64,000 bases of DNA from Oopsacas minuta. Taxonomy: Eukaryota; Porifera; Hexactinellida; Lyssacinosida; Leucopsacidae. This document shows, in pieces, positions 10,149 to 23,700 of the stretch. Position numbers and translations under genes: made by a program. Every line of letters starts with the position of its first letter. Positions within the stretch are counted from its first letter, which is position 1. The DNA lies in NCBI GenBank assembly GCA_024704765.1, contig JAKMXF010000303.1, forward strand, positions 123,791 to 187,790, read 5' to 3'. The notes under the pieces were generated by a model. That model made no database searches and was not told the DNA's origin. It saw nothing but the letters and a program-made list of their open reading frames with translations.

Positions 10149-11363
10149 TATATGTGTACAAGAAGAGAAATTCTATTTATTATCGCAATTGAAAGATTCT
10201 ACTGGTGTGCAGTTCACCGAGTTAAAGGGAGCTGTAACCTTAGACTGATTTCTAAGTATTCACACAGAAAATCTGTACACAAGTGTCGTACTTCCATTTG
10301 CCATCAATTTAGGTAAAATTTCACAACGGCCCGAACAGAACTTTTTGCTCTCATTCATCAACTTCGACCCAAGTAATAAGATGGGGGGGCCCCTTAAATT
10401 TGGAAGGGCACCAAATTGAAGGCAAAAATTTAAACAAATGGGGGTCTCCCACAATTTGGGGAGCCCCCAAATAGAACCCTACAGAGTGAGCATACCTACG
10501 TGATGAATGTAAAATTACTGAGCACACGCGCGGCATTTGAGTAGGGGTTAAATAGAGCAAATTAGTCAAACTTCCATTTGATCAGGGGTCTATGAATTGC
10601 GCCATCAGGCCAGGTCCACCAAGTTAGACAATAGTCCAAGGCTGATTGCCAACCCTCACTCCTATTCCTAATCGTGTAGTAAATACACAAATACAACATT
10701 GTATATGCGGAGCACTCGACTTTTCACTATATGGAGACAGATGCGACATCGCCGCACCTTTGACCCACCATCGTGTGGTCCTAGCTACGCCACTACCTCG
10801 TCCCGACAAGCCTTTAGTAACCACCCAAAATACTCTAAAATCTGCAGATCTACTGCACGTATATCAAGTAACATATGAGTTATTAATTATTAACCCCATT
10901 CACTTTCCTCTTAGATAGTCACACACGAGTGGACACAATTCAAGCAAGTATTCACATCCCTCTAAGTTATGTAGCTCTGTACTCACTGTGTTTCTCCAGT
11001 CACATCCTCATCCTCTTCAGAGAACAAATTTACGAATAAATAACTAATTTGATTTGTAAATACGAGTTTTTATTTGCTACATTTTCTCGTTGAGAATTAC
11101 ACGATTCATTTTAACTGGTTGCCAAGGTACCAGAGATGTCAACTTTAATGGATAATCCCTGAGTGTTAAGGATTTTGAATTATTCTCATGGATTTCTCAC
11201 GAAAAGGCAGACAAGACAGCTAGAGAGAGAGATTTGTGCTACGGCAGTAGAGACGGACCGAGTTAAATTTTGACAACCAGTAAACTCCAGGAATTTGGTT
11301 ATACTGCCTATACATAATATCAGAACTCTCAACTCTCACTATTTCGGATCTACACCATTCTAT

Positions 11364-11520
11364 GGAGGTTTCTAACCAGCAACCTAAGTTGCTACATACA
11401 AATCTCCAAACAAATTAGCTTGGGTTGCTATGTGCCCTTCAGCAATATCTTTTAGTGACGTGAATCATTGGTTGCTGGGGATTTGTATGTAGCATCCTCG
11501 GTGCTGGTTAGAAATCTCCT
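11364..11520. mobile_element. 157-bp palindromic element upstream of LITAF paralog 2
   Basis: The left end GGAGGTTTCTAACCAGCA and the right end, in reverse complement AGGAGATTTCTAACCAGCAC, form inverted repeats. They continue inwards with GCTACATACAAATC(T)CC on both sides, so each arm is about 42 bp. It lies about 260 bp before the start codon at 11781 and is absent from the corresponding place upstream of paralog 1. Confidence 0.75.
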
Positions 11521-11780
11521 ATTAATTATTAAGAAGTCGTTTGTTTGGTAAATTGATGCTTATGGGACAGATATGATTACATCATTCTGGATCTAAGATA
11601 AAAGGCAATAATATAATTGATAGTAATTATATAAGAATGAGGATTATTAAATTTGGAATTTAGTACCAAATGTGTCAGATTATAATAGTAATATTACTCT
11701 CTTTACTCTTTAGTGAAGCAATTTGAACTTTTCTTTTGGGATCATTCACTAAATTAAATTGTATGTAAACTAGCATAATA

Positions 11781-12149
11781 ATGACATATCAACCTCAGCA
11801 ACAATATCCTCCTCCTCAACAATATCCTGCTCCTCAACAGTATGCAGCTCCTCCCCAACAAACTACCCCTATCGCACAGCAACCTCTCCCTGTAAAGGTC
11901 GCTTGGGGGGATAGCCCCACTCCTATGACTTGCACCAATTGTAATACACAACAGACCAGTGTACCTACCAAGAAGGTTGGATGTATGAGCTGGATAATAG
12001 TAGGTGTTGTTGCATTCGTTCTTTTCGATCTGGTTTTGTGGCCGTGTATTCCTTGTGCGTTCTTAGCTCTCTTGATTAACGGATTGAAGGACACACATCA
12101 CGTATGTCCCAACTGTAACCATGTTAACGGAGTCAAGAAGATGGTTTAG
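11781..12149 (+). CDS. LITAF-domain membrane protein, paralog 2
   Basis: A 122-residue intronless protein with a Gln/Pro/Tyr-rich leader (QQYPPPQQYPAPQQYAAPP, about residues 6-25), then a LITAF domain with C51/C54, a hydrophobic segment at about 69-100, and C109/C112 in CPNCNHVNGVKK. From TPM onward it is very close to the protein at 6818, while the leaders differ in composition, so the domain is constrained and the leader evolves quickly. The YP-rich leader is reminiscent of ESCRT- or annexin-binding tails, but no function can be read from it. The gene is co-oriented with paralog 1. The duplication includes the 5' flank. Confidence 0.9.
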   Translation: MTYQPQQQYPPPQQYPAPQQYAAPPQQTTPIAQQPLPVKVAWGDSPTPMTCTNCNTQQTSVPTKKVGCMSWIIVGVVAFVLFDLVLWPCIPCAFLALLINGLKDTHHVCPNCNHVNGVKKMV

Positions 12150-14759
12150 TATATCTAGTTAGTCTTACAATCAGACTATTTATATGTATCTTGAATTACT
12201 TTGTTTTCTCTTTAGTCTGTTATGCATTTTCTCAAATATTTATTTACCTCTAATTATTCTTAATTTTGTCTGAATTAACAATTCAGACATTTTATTTCAA
12301 ATCTGACCCTGGGGTCATAATTATGGATTATTGTGATTTGGAAGGATTATTTTGGGAGTTGTTATCCATTTTATACGCCCAAAGTGATCAGCATCTCTAT
12401 TCTGACAACTACTTTCACTCCAATCTATATTTTACTGTGCCCACTATGCTATACTATAATGGCCAGTATTGAAATCACTAACTATATTATTCAATCTCAA
12501 ATTTTGTATGTTGTCGACTTATGGTATGTCATTCTGAACTGGAGATACCATGGATGACATTTTTATGAATATCCAATTAGAATTCTATAATCTTGAAAAG
12601 TTATGGCCAAATCAGAATAGCCTATTTGTGTTAATATCCAACTTCCCATACCATTATAATACATTTTGATGTGATATCATTGAATATTATTGAGTAATGT
12701 TAAAAATTACCAAATATGGGCAAAGTTTACGTCGAATTGGTATCTGTGTATTATACTCAGTATCACTGTGCTTGTGTTGACCCTGCAATACAATAGATTG
12801 ACCACATTTGTATCCTGGCTTAGTAGAAGTGGACTGTTCTATGTTACAGAGTACTAACAGTAGAATTCGGATAAGACGTACTCTCGGTTGATACGTAGTT
12901 CATACTTCTTTCGAACCAATTTGTAGTTCCTTTTCATTAATATACAATCTCTATTCGGATGACGGGATAAGGCTTAGGCTCGGAAAGTACGTACTTTTTT
13001 ATTTTCCCAAGGGTAGGTCTCATCCGAATTCCTCTGTAATTCAATGCTTATCATTATACTTATACGTACTCATTTCTATAAATATCACTCGGATTTGGTT
13101 CGCGATACATTTTGAAAATACAGTCGAACCTCCAAGATCTGGGCATTATTTTTCCTAAATATTCGAAATGTATTTGAACATTTTCAACTAATTTCCTTAT
13201 AATAGAGTTGTCTTCAGTTTTACTACACATGTCAACACGTTTCTTAGTAACTACCAGGGTTTCATACAGGACTTTTTTGTTAGGGGGGGGGGGGGAAAGA
13301 TTGATCACACCCTATAAATAACACACTTTCCCAAGTAAATAGTATCATGTATATTATTACTGATGTCATAATAATTAATAATCAATATTTAATTCTGGGG
13401 GGGGAATCCCATTATGAAACCCTGACTACAACCTTTAAACTCATCTAGAATCGCCAATTCTAATGCATCAAAATATTTCATATATACAGTAGAGTAGAGT
13501 CTCGTTAATACGTACACCAGGACACTGACAAAATTCGATGCATACAAATTGGATCATAATTGCATCACAAACATATCTCTTTTTGAAGGTTTGGATCGAG
13601 ATTAGTTTATTTGTTCCTCACCTGTGATCAGGGAGTTGTATAGCTCATTCGGGGCACGCTCCTGGTGCTCCTCCTCTCAAATTTCATACGCCTAAATCAG
13701 TAAATTAGTGTTACGGTATAGGGAAAGATCCTCAATTTTCACGCTCCTAAATACAATTTCATAAAAATCATGAGCCTAGAAGAGCGTTCGGCGCTCCTAA
13801 ATAATTCCTTGCCTGTGATGCAGTAATTTCTATCTGTTCATCATTAGTGAGTTGTGTTAGGAATTTGCTAAGCAGGCCACTCACTCACTGGCATACTAGT
13901 AATTGATACATACCTTCATCTAGTGATAATTATGGGTTTAATTATGTGTAGTAATTACTTGTCCTTCTCATATCATATATCAGGTATTAAATTAAAACAA
14001 AATTCAACTACGTATTATTATTATAGTTATGCTCGGAAGCTGAATCGAATATAGGTAAACCTCCGAAAACCATATCTCCTAAATGCTCATACCCCCCAGA
14101 TTCTGCACATTCCTATCCACTGAGTGATATTCCTATGTTAATAAAACTACGTACGGAATCTCTGAAATGCTACAACCTCGAAATTTGGCACAAGCGGTTA
14201 TTCCTAATCATGCCGCTTCTCGGAGGTTTACTTGTAGTATTATCAGGGCAGCCACATGGCCACAGTCTTGTAAAATATATTGAGCCCGGTGTAAGTTCCA
14301 TTTGCAAAGAGCTATCCACTAACTAAATATAGCAGGTGTGATATTGTGGAATATTATACGTATATCTAGGAATAATTGTAACTTCGAAATCTTCACAATT
14401 TCCTCAGGAAATGTTCACCTATCAGATTTGAGAGTTTATAAAGTATTGGCATATTGAGTTCCATAAATTTAGTCTGTGGTAATTGCACACTAGAATCTTA
14501 AATACAAACAGTACGAAAGTACGGTATCCATTGTCAGTGATCATTCAATACTTATTTATACCAGGGATACAGAGTTATTTGTTACAGTCCAGAGATAGAA
14601 TATTTTAATTAATAATTTGTGCAATGCATTAAAACTTTTTATGTTATTTGGATCAAATCATACTAAATTATTACACTACTAAAATAGCTGTAAAACCAAT
14701 ATACACACCAATAGAACTATTTACTCAGTAATTTGTGTCAATATCGCAAAATTATTAAC
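12150..14759. other. non-coding interval
   Basis: No supported gene. Two overlapping short frames at about 12266-12557 have no recognisable features. A run of 13 G lies near 13283-13295. A lone CAGTAGAGTAGAGTCTCG element end lies near 13487. Part of a dispersed repeat lies at 13640-13810. Confidence 0.5.
12858..13036. mobile_element. MITE, CAGT-ended
   Basis: The left end CAGTAGAATTCGGATAAGAC and the right end, in reverse complement CAGAGGAATTCGGATGAG, are inverted repeats. ACGTACT and ATTTTCCCAAG motifs in the interior are shared with 8795-8877 and 20143-20274. TA follows the right end, while the left flank is AA, so the copy is somewhat degraded. Confidence 0.7.
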
Positions 14760-17700
14760 CTAATCATTAAATTTTGATTCTAGCTCATGGTTTCTTAATG
14801 CTAGGTCACGAATTTCTTCAGAATTTCGCTCTAAAATTTCCATTAGCGACTGCTTATTGAGTTGTAGAGAACTTATCGTATCTTTCAAATTCGATAATTC
14901 TTTCTGATGTGAATTTGATTTTTTTCTAGAATCTTCTATATTATCTACTTTGCTTTTCAGTAAACTTTCCACTGATTTTTTAGAAATGTTTAGATCAGCT
15001 ATTTCATTCTCCAGATCTCTGTTCCTGTCTTCTAATATACTCAACTCTTTCATTAGTGTAGAGTTCTTGGTTGCAAGGTTTTGTACATCAGATAATGTCT
15101 TGTTGAATACTTCCTTATTACCGGACGTATTAGTTCTGAAATCTTCAAGTTCCATTTTCATATTGTGGTTCAGTGCTAATGTGATTTCATATTTCTGTTT
15201 GATATTTGTCAATTCTTGTAAAACAGATTGTGTGTATTCAGGTAAGTCTTCTATCTCCGTGAAATCTGACCGTGACTGAGAAGATACTACTGACGTACTC
15301 AGGAAGCTGCTAGGAGGATCTTCTACTTGAGGCAGGGGGGTGTCCTCATCTCTTAATTCATCACTCAAAATATTCTCTCGGAACTGTATTTGCATCCCAT
15401 CTTCTGGAAGCAATTGTATCTGTTTGCTTTCTATGATTGACAGCTTGTAATCCGGAGACCTTATGAGTTGCATAGCTTCTATCCCGATTAGAATATCACT
15501 ATCTGAAGAGTCAGGCAGTTCAGCTAGCGTTATGTTAAGATCCTGTAATGTTAGAGATATAGGTATAGTAGTAGAAGAAGCTTTTACGTCATCCTTGATT
15601 ACACCTTTTATGTCTTTGAGATGTGCTGCATAAATCGTGCCACACAGTCCTTTAACACGAGCATCTACAGACAGAGAAGGAGGAGGGGAGTACTTAGAAT
15701 ATTTCTCTTCAACATGATTACCAAGCTCTGCTATGAATTTAATAACGGGCTCATCTCTAGCCTCATATGGTGGAAAGTTCTTGAGATATTTAGCATACTT
15801 CCTAGGAGCATTACAATGATCTACAAACTCTTCTACTTTTATTGGTTCCTCTGCGAAGCTTAATTTCGTGATAGCTCCTTTAACCTTGAGCTTCTCTCCT
15901 ACTACCTCTGCAATAATAAATATATTATTTAAATGTACTCTGAATATGTGAGTTAATACGTCATATTTCTCAAGCACCTGCCCATTAGATATGACGTCAT
16001 TTTCTCCTTCGTTGACTGAGGTTAGTACATCTACTGCTGACATTAATCTTGGTTTAATTGCCTGTCTAATTACAGACATATTATGGTGTTCTATTGATAC
16101 TCCTATTTTCTGACTAAAAGATGCGAAAAATGACTGATTATGGAAATCTGGTTTCAGTAGTTGTAGTTGGTCGATGGTAACTGCGTCTGTTTCAAACACA
16201 TTCATCTGAGAAGATGTCATGCTAATACGGTCACGATCTATGTGCACGTCACTGCCCTCTGAGGAGATGCTAGAAGTTAAAGCAGACTGATCGTCTTGTA
16301 AGTCCTCGTCTACAGAGTGGAGACCAGATCTGGAGGACATTGGTCCTATGTCTTCATGGTTAGAGAGAGATGAGTGACTTAACCTAAATGCTGGGTCAGG
16401 GATATGCACTTCAGTTTGTGTGCCTACACTTTTCTGTAGATCAATAGGTAGCTGTAGACTGACACACACCTTATCTACCCCTACTATACCCGAGATCTTG
16501 AGGAGAGGGGACGTGCTCTCCTCTGCTCCTCTCTCATTTATTTCGTCCTTATTGAATCTGTCCATCTTCCTAATCTCACTCTGCACGTCTGTTTTCAATG
16601 CATCTATCGTGTCTTTGAGTCTCATTATACTCAGAAATACTACCTGCTTAAGAACAACATCTACAACATCAGGTAGAGATACGATAAAGTATATCATAGG
16701 ATTATCATTCAGTTGAGATTCCTGATCTGACAGATGTTTGGCTAACTCAGCTAACTGTTTGAGATGGGAAATAATGTTAGTAGCTAGCCATACTTGTATA
16801 GTTATAGGTTCCATGAACTCATCAGGCCGCATTACTCCCTCCTCAGTCAAAGACTGTACTAAGCTGAGAGAGAAGTGTCTCAGATCGATTTGCCAGAGTT
16901 GACTTTTCCTCATCTTCTCCAACTCTCCGAACTTACTCTTCACATTAGACTCCTTCTGATTCAGGAGTGTGTATAGATCTCTAAGGATAGAAGGCTTGAT
17001 AGACAGGTCCTCTTTGGAGTGAGGATACTCACTGGAGCACTTAAAAAACCAGGTGCTTTGTAGCCGTTTAAGGAACTTTACTAGATCATCACAAGAGTTA
17101 ATCAGCTCAGCTGCTGTGCGATTCTTTAGAACGATCTCTGAGATGTCCAGCTGAACTGCTACTGGACGATCTTTAGTATTCTTTATTTCAGGAGGGTAGG
17201 CAATAGGTATCGTTACCTAGAGGGAAGCATCATATATTGTGTATTCACTACAGAATAATGCAGATCAATAGTATAGGAAATTAGTAGATAGAAGTGTACT
17301 AATGCAGAATTGTTTTTCTGTTGTATTACACTGCAAAAGTACTCAGCATGTACATTGAAACCGCCACAAACTGGCCTGTGGAAACGGGGAACTTCTGAAA
17401 ACTAAGTGAAAAATAATTGAGCGAATTCATAGTCCCATGATCCATACAAATGAACCTCCACAAACGGAAAACTGGGTAGCATTTTCTGCGTCCCTGACAC
17501 CCCGTTAGTGGAGGCTATACTGTATAAGATAATAATCAATATTTTATACTTGTATAATACCTTTGTCATTAGTGTGCCTACTTGTATATCCATCCCTTTC
17601 AATTGATTTTTGCCAATAAGAGTTAGTTCTCCAATCTTTTGCTACAAGAAATAGTTAGTTTATTAAATACTTCTCGCTTACACAAATAATATATATCAAT

Positions 17701-20700
17701 GGGGGTTTTAATAATTAGACCACCGATGATGTATAAGTAAAACTGTTTTACCTTATTCTGAGATTCTTTATCTCCCTCTTCCTCTCCAAGCTTGAGAGTT
17801 ACAGCCATCTTGACAACAAACTTTATGAACCATAGGAATGTTTCTTGATAGAATGTAACTTGTACTGGATTGATGCATACATAGAAGTTGGGACGTGGAA
17901 CTAAAGCAGATAAGTTAGATTACTAAATCTCCTTTTCGGTACCATAAGGGGAAATTCACAGATCCAGATTAGCTCGGTATCCATACTTGCCAACCGTCCA
18001 TGAAGTTAGCAAGTATGATTACTGACCTAATCTGAATCATGGATTATTCCGGGATTCTACAGGAAATACAGGAAATACAGGAAAGAATTTGAGAATCCAT
18101 GCAAACATTTGCAAAATATTTGTGGCTTTTTCCAAATAAGCCTGAAATTGCTATTTATGGATAAAAACTTTCGAAAATTCTGGGAAAATATTATAAATAT
18201 GGGTATTACTATTGTGTACTATTTGTAATCTGCTGGTTGTAAATCTAACAAAATATACATGCAGACCATACTACCTCGAATATCCTTGTGTTAACTTATT
18301 AAGGAATTAAGTACTATCCTATATCATACTTACTCATGTAATGCTCTGAAGCTACAGCAGGGTAGAAGTAAGCAGTGAAATCTATCCAGATAGTAGGTGC
18401 GTCATGACCGAATTTATAGCTCCCTTTATCAGATGCTATGAATGGTCTTTGTTTTTCAGTTGTAGCTCCAGTAGTTACTGGAGATATACTAAAATCGAAA
18501 CAGCGGAAGCATATCACACTCTCTCTCAGTTTGTCAAGACTAACGCCCATTAAGGTACAGTTACCACCCTTCTGAACACGAGACACTTTCTTCTGTGTGT
18601 CTCTGAGTAATCCCATCCCCCAATCCGTCCTGTCTTGGAATTTATAATCATAATTAGCCCAGTGGTGTCTCTGTGTACCAGCCTTCTGATCAGGATATAT
18701 ATCTAATCCTATCCCTGAGAACTGCATGTGTGTAGACTCTATACCCAGTCCTGAAGAGGGTAGCTGACAACACAGATGTACATCTAGCTTCTGTACACGG
18801 AAATGTATTGACGTCTGTACTATCAAACCGGGAGGAATACGCTTCCTTCCCAGCTGATAGGCTTCTATATTCTCATCCTCGTGTATGAGGGTAGACTGGA
18901 AATGCATTACACTGGCAGATATGTCAACCTATTAGATAATTACGTATAAGTTATTAGAGTTTAAGATACAGTAAAACTCCCGTTATATCGAACACGGATA
19001 TGTCGAAATACCCTCTTATAATGGAGTCACAAATTGTACAAATATGGTCCCAAACAAGTAATATCAAAGTAACATAAATTTTATCGGTTGTATCGAAGGA
19101 ATGATCGCAATTCCTTGAGCTTCGATATAATGAGAGTTGACTGTAATAATATATATAACTAGCCTTTCCTTCTTCATCTTTCTGTATGAAATTATGCGAT
19201 ATTCCCGTACTAGTTTTCTTTGTAAGGAGTTTATGAGACTGAGGAGGAGTGTCTGGTGTTTGTCTTTTTTTGAGTTTTGATAAACCCTGTGCACCCTTAG
19301 CCTCTGGCTCTCTAGAGGCGGCTTGTCTAGCGGGAGAGGATACGGTCGGGGACTTGAGAGTAGCTTGTTTTTGCTCCATTATTTTAGCTAGGTCATGTAG
19401 CTGTTTTAAATGTTGGAAAAAATTCGATGCCTCTTTTAGCTCTGAGTCGTTGAGTATAAAAGAGAGGACTCCCAGCTGTATTATGAACTTACTGCACATG
19501 TGTGAGCAGTCAGCTAGCTTCTTCTTCAATGAGAAGTTAACGAATGAATTGTCACAATTCAATCGTATTGACTGATTCGTGACGTCATTTTGACTAGCAG
19601 CCAGGACCGTCGATGTTGCTTTTGCCTACATTGTATATATGCTTTCAAAGCTTACTATATATCAAAGAATTCTTCTTACTTGAAAGCAGATGAATGACAG
19701 CTGTCTAAATACAGTGACAGACTGGTCAGAAGTATTGACAGGTCTGCTTTTGACAAGATTATCCATACAGTTGTTGAACTCATGGTCTGTACATTTGAGT
19801 GTGATACCAGACACAAATAAATCAGCTTTAAATTGTGTAGAAGTGAACTCTATGTTGAGAGCTTCTATTTCAATGAACATACTATCGAGTACTTTCTCGG
19901 TAAGACCATACTTAGATCTGTAAGAAGAATATATAACCTCATGCCAGTGCTCCATTTAGGTTGTAGATGCATCAAATCGGCGCACCCAAGAAGCTTATAA
20001 AGGCCTGTGTTTCATACACCCTCCCATTATTTTCTAAAAGTTATGCACCCCCTGGGTGCGTGCTGAGCACCCAAATGAAGGCCGAGTCTCATACGTAATA
20101 GAAATACCATTGTGTGTCAGTGTGTGGGTATTATTAGGGGTACAGTATAACTCGGATAAGACATACTTCTTCCATTCATTTTAATACAATCCTATTTGGA
20201 TTTGTAAACTTGGATAGACTTGATAGTACGTATGTACTTATTTTTATTTCTCCCAAGAAGTATGAGTTATACTGTATGAAACTTCTAAGGTAGTCAGGAC
20301 CAGGAGCAGGCAATCTAGTCTGCTATCATAAAATATTACTTATAATCATAGCTATGTTATAACTTATTATTAATCTTAAGAATATAGTGCTGCATCCCTC
20401 TGCGCAGATTACACAACACAACCTCACTAATCCATTTAACTGGCTTGTAAATCATACATTAACATCATAATTACATTAATTTAATATGTACTATTGTATA
20501 GGAGATTTACTATTAAATTATTAGCAACTTTAGATAATCCATAATTTATAGTAATTATTTATTCCTTATTTGTATAAAATTACAATTATTACTAAAGAAT
20601 AATATACAGCTAGCTATGTGTAATATATTGCTGGAAATGGAATTATTATCCTAAGAATTAAGGCTTCATTATGTCTCAAATAGGATTCACGAAATTTGAG

Positions 20701-23700
20701 TTGAGTTTAGATCATTTCATACAATCGCCGTATAATAGCAATAGTATATATTTAATGGAGTATTGTATGTGGTGTTAAATTAGTAGAATTGTGGAGGTGA
20801 ATTCTGCTGTGGAAGTACTGAAGTAGGCATTGCTTAGGTAAACAGACCTACGAACTGAGTTACCATATTTAGTATAAGAATAGCCCGTTTCCATAACATA
20901 AGTTATTCTGGAAGCACATTATTTGATACATTCTACAAAATAGGATGCTATTAGTATATTATATATCATGCTGGCAGTATAACTGAGTGTATCACAAAAG
21001 TTGATAATAGCTTGGCTGGTAGGATATTAAATCTCCGTAAATACTTGTAGACTGTTATTGTAAAATTTTGAAATCGGTGCAATTGTCTACATCACTCAGA
21101 TTCACTATAGATCTGTTGAATAAGCTGATTATAAAAGTACTGAATGCATCCAGAGGTTCATGCATAATTCGAATGATGCATGATCCTCTCAATGACGTAC
21201 GCATAATATTTAGAGTTTAACTGTGACCAAAATATATTCGAAGCCAGAAATCAAAATATATCGTAGCCAGAATTTTTTCATAATTTTTTCCTGAATTAAT
21301 GTAGAATACATGGAAGGAGCGTTAGGAGCGCACTCCCTCAAACTCGATACTCCGAATAGTATGATACATACATATAATTATATTTTTATGTTTAAATTAG
21401 ATAAATGGCAGGAGTATTCGGAAGAGGAGCCCCACCCAAAATAGGAACATCTGCTCCCAAGTGTCCCACCTGTACCAAGTCAGTATATCATGCAGAACAA
21501 GTCATCGCTCTAGGCAAATCATTTCATAAGATGTGTTTGAAATGCACCTCCTGTAACAAGCTGCTTGACACAGGAACTGTCGTAGAACACGATGAGAAGC
21601 CTTTCTGTCGTGCGTGTCACCAGAAGAACTTTGGTACAAAAGGCTACGGCTTTGGTGTAGGCATTGGTACTCTTCAGTCTGATTACAATACTGAGACTAA
21701 TGCTGATGCTATCAATTCTTCCGGACAGAGTTCAGGAGCTCCCAAAGCACCTCCTAAAGCTGCATTCACTCCAAACCCAGAACACTCTAAGGTGCTCACT
21801 ATAGGAGGTGTCCCTAGGTGTCCTATCTGCAACAAGTCAGTGTATCATGCAGAAGAGATTGTAGCATTGAATAAGTCCTGGCATAAAGCTTGTCTTAGGT
21901 GTGAGAGCTGTCATAAAACGCTGTTTCGTGGAGATGTTCAGGATCATGAAAATAAACCATATTGTAAGAGTTGCTATGCAAAGAACTTTGCTACAGCTGG
22001 GTATGGATACGGTGTGGGGGCGGGTACACTGTCCAGCACTCAGGAGCCTGTAAAAACCGACAAGTCTACCTATCCTTATGTATAGTCGTTTCTTATATAT
22101 ATATATCCTCACTCCATATAATGCTCCTTATTACAGGAGTTTAGTATTTGACTACTAACCTACTTTTCTATATTCTTGTTACTAAGTAGTAAATTGCTGG
22201 TAATTATTCATTGTAACTAGATTTACTATATACTGTATCTTCTAGTAATTTATAATTATATAATACGAGCCGCTTCGCTTGCTCGCACTGCGCGGCATTT
22301 AGTGTTCGCATGGGGCTCGGTACTTCGTACTTCGAATTTAGAAAAATGTAAAATAGCAAAATTTAATTAATGAAGTATTTTTCAACTATTTGTTTACTTT
22401 ATATTCATAAACAACAATAAATTTACATATGAGAAACTTAAAATGCGAAATTTGGATTGAGTGTAGTACTTTGTTACCCAATTGTAGCTGTTAAGAGCAA
22501 GTCTCTACGTATATTTTAAGATTTCAACTATTTGTTACTTTATATTCATAAAAATCTCTATCACTCTCGGAGTAGGTCTTATCTCAAGTATGTACTATCC
22601 GAGTACTAATGTATTTATTACAGTGCAATCTAGTCAGCTGTAATTTTAATTAATCATACCCAGATGTCTGCTTGCGAGGAGGAACTTCATGTTTCTGTCT
22701 CAACTTCATTTCATCTATCACTGATATCTTAACATCAATAGAATCGATAACCTATAATTAACTCATTTCAATATACAATAGACCCTCCAAGCCTCGGGCA
22801 CGGACGCGCACTAAACCGGGCAACATTTTTTGTATACAAGTATACGTAGATACTTAACCTAAAGCCTAAACTAGTAAAGGTCATTTTCTTATATTAATAT
22901 TCTGAATCCAATTAAATGTTAATACAGGTCATTTTAAGAAAACTTCTTGAAGATCCCTGGCCCAGAATAAGATTTCCCATTGAGAGGCCATTTCTCATAT
23001 AAAATTGCTGAGTGCTAGATGATGTCACCTTCATTATCCTGTTAACTAGTTATATTCTTACAGCTATTTACTCTGTGATAGATATTCATTGATATGACAG
23101 CAATTGTTCCCGCAAAATTGATGTGAGCGGTGGAGCTAAAACAAGCTTCTACTAACAGTGACCTAATGACACAAAATGATATGTCTTATTCCTACACACA
23201 TCTGGTATTAAACACCCTGAGCTAGTCTCATTTGTAGTGTTACATACTCACTATATGTATTGGCTTTGTTTGAATCTTTGTTATGTGAACCTATAAACAT
23301 AATAAATGGATTAATATACGCTATTAATAAATACGGTATTCCCTGAATAAGAGCCAGGGGGGCTTATCCTTTTCGTGGGCATTTTGTCGCATATAATTTT
23401 ACAATTTTTGAAAATACAAATGATTTTGGGAAACTATTTTAATTCTAATTTGTTGGATAGTCAAATGAAGCGTATTTTTCATCAAAAAATTCTTCTAGAT
23501 TCTAGAGGGTGGTGATAAATTTTATTCACCAGTTTGGAACTTTTTTCTCTTGTATCCTGCGCTTATTCAGGGATATACGGTAATTGAAGTATCGTTAAAT
23601 AATAATCGCAAAAAGAAACAACAACAAAATAATTATACTATCTCCTACCTCTACTTTAATATTATCACAGACAATAGAAGATATCTCTAGCCAGAGAGGT

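Larger units (their letters stand above)
9770..10287. repeat. near-perfect long inverted repeat (139-bp arms) with two nested elements in the loop
   Basis: The arm 9770-9908 is the reverse complement of 10149-10287, with one mismatch seen (GATCCT against GATTCT). The 240-bp loop contains two further palindromic elements, at 9910-10076 and 10081-10148. Neither arm encodes a recognisable protein. A transcript through the region would fold into a very stable hairpin. The arms are too similar to be an old structure unless they are kept identical by gene conversion or selection. Confidence 0.9.
7202..11780. other. non-coding interval between the LITAF paralogs
   Basis: No gene is seen. The interval holds several palindromic elements, listed separately, including the large hairpin at 9770-10287, plus degenerate element ends such as CTAGCTACGCCACTAC near 10781. 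Short open frames here lie inside repeats or lack coding character. Confidence 0.6.

Noticed and set aside
10646-10918. 90-residue + strand frame and its antisense counterpart
   Set aside because: The sequence ends in a hAT-like CTAGCTACGCC motif and the frame shows no recognisable coding signal.
13283-13295. run of 13 G as a G-quadruplex or regulatory site
   Set aside because: A single homopolymer in non-coding DNA, as likely to be slippage or a sequencing/assembly effect.
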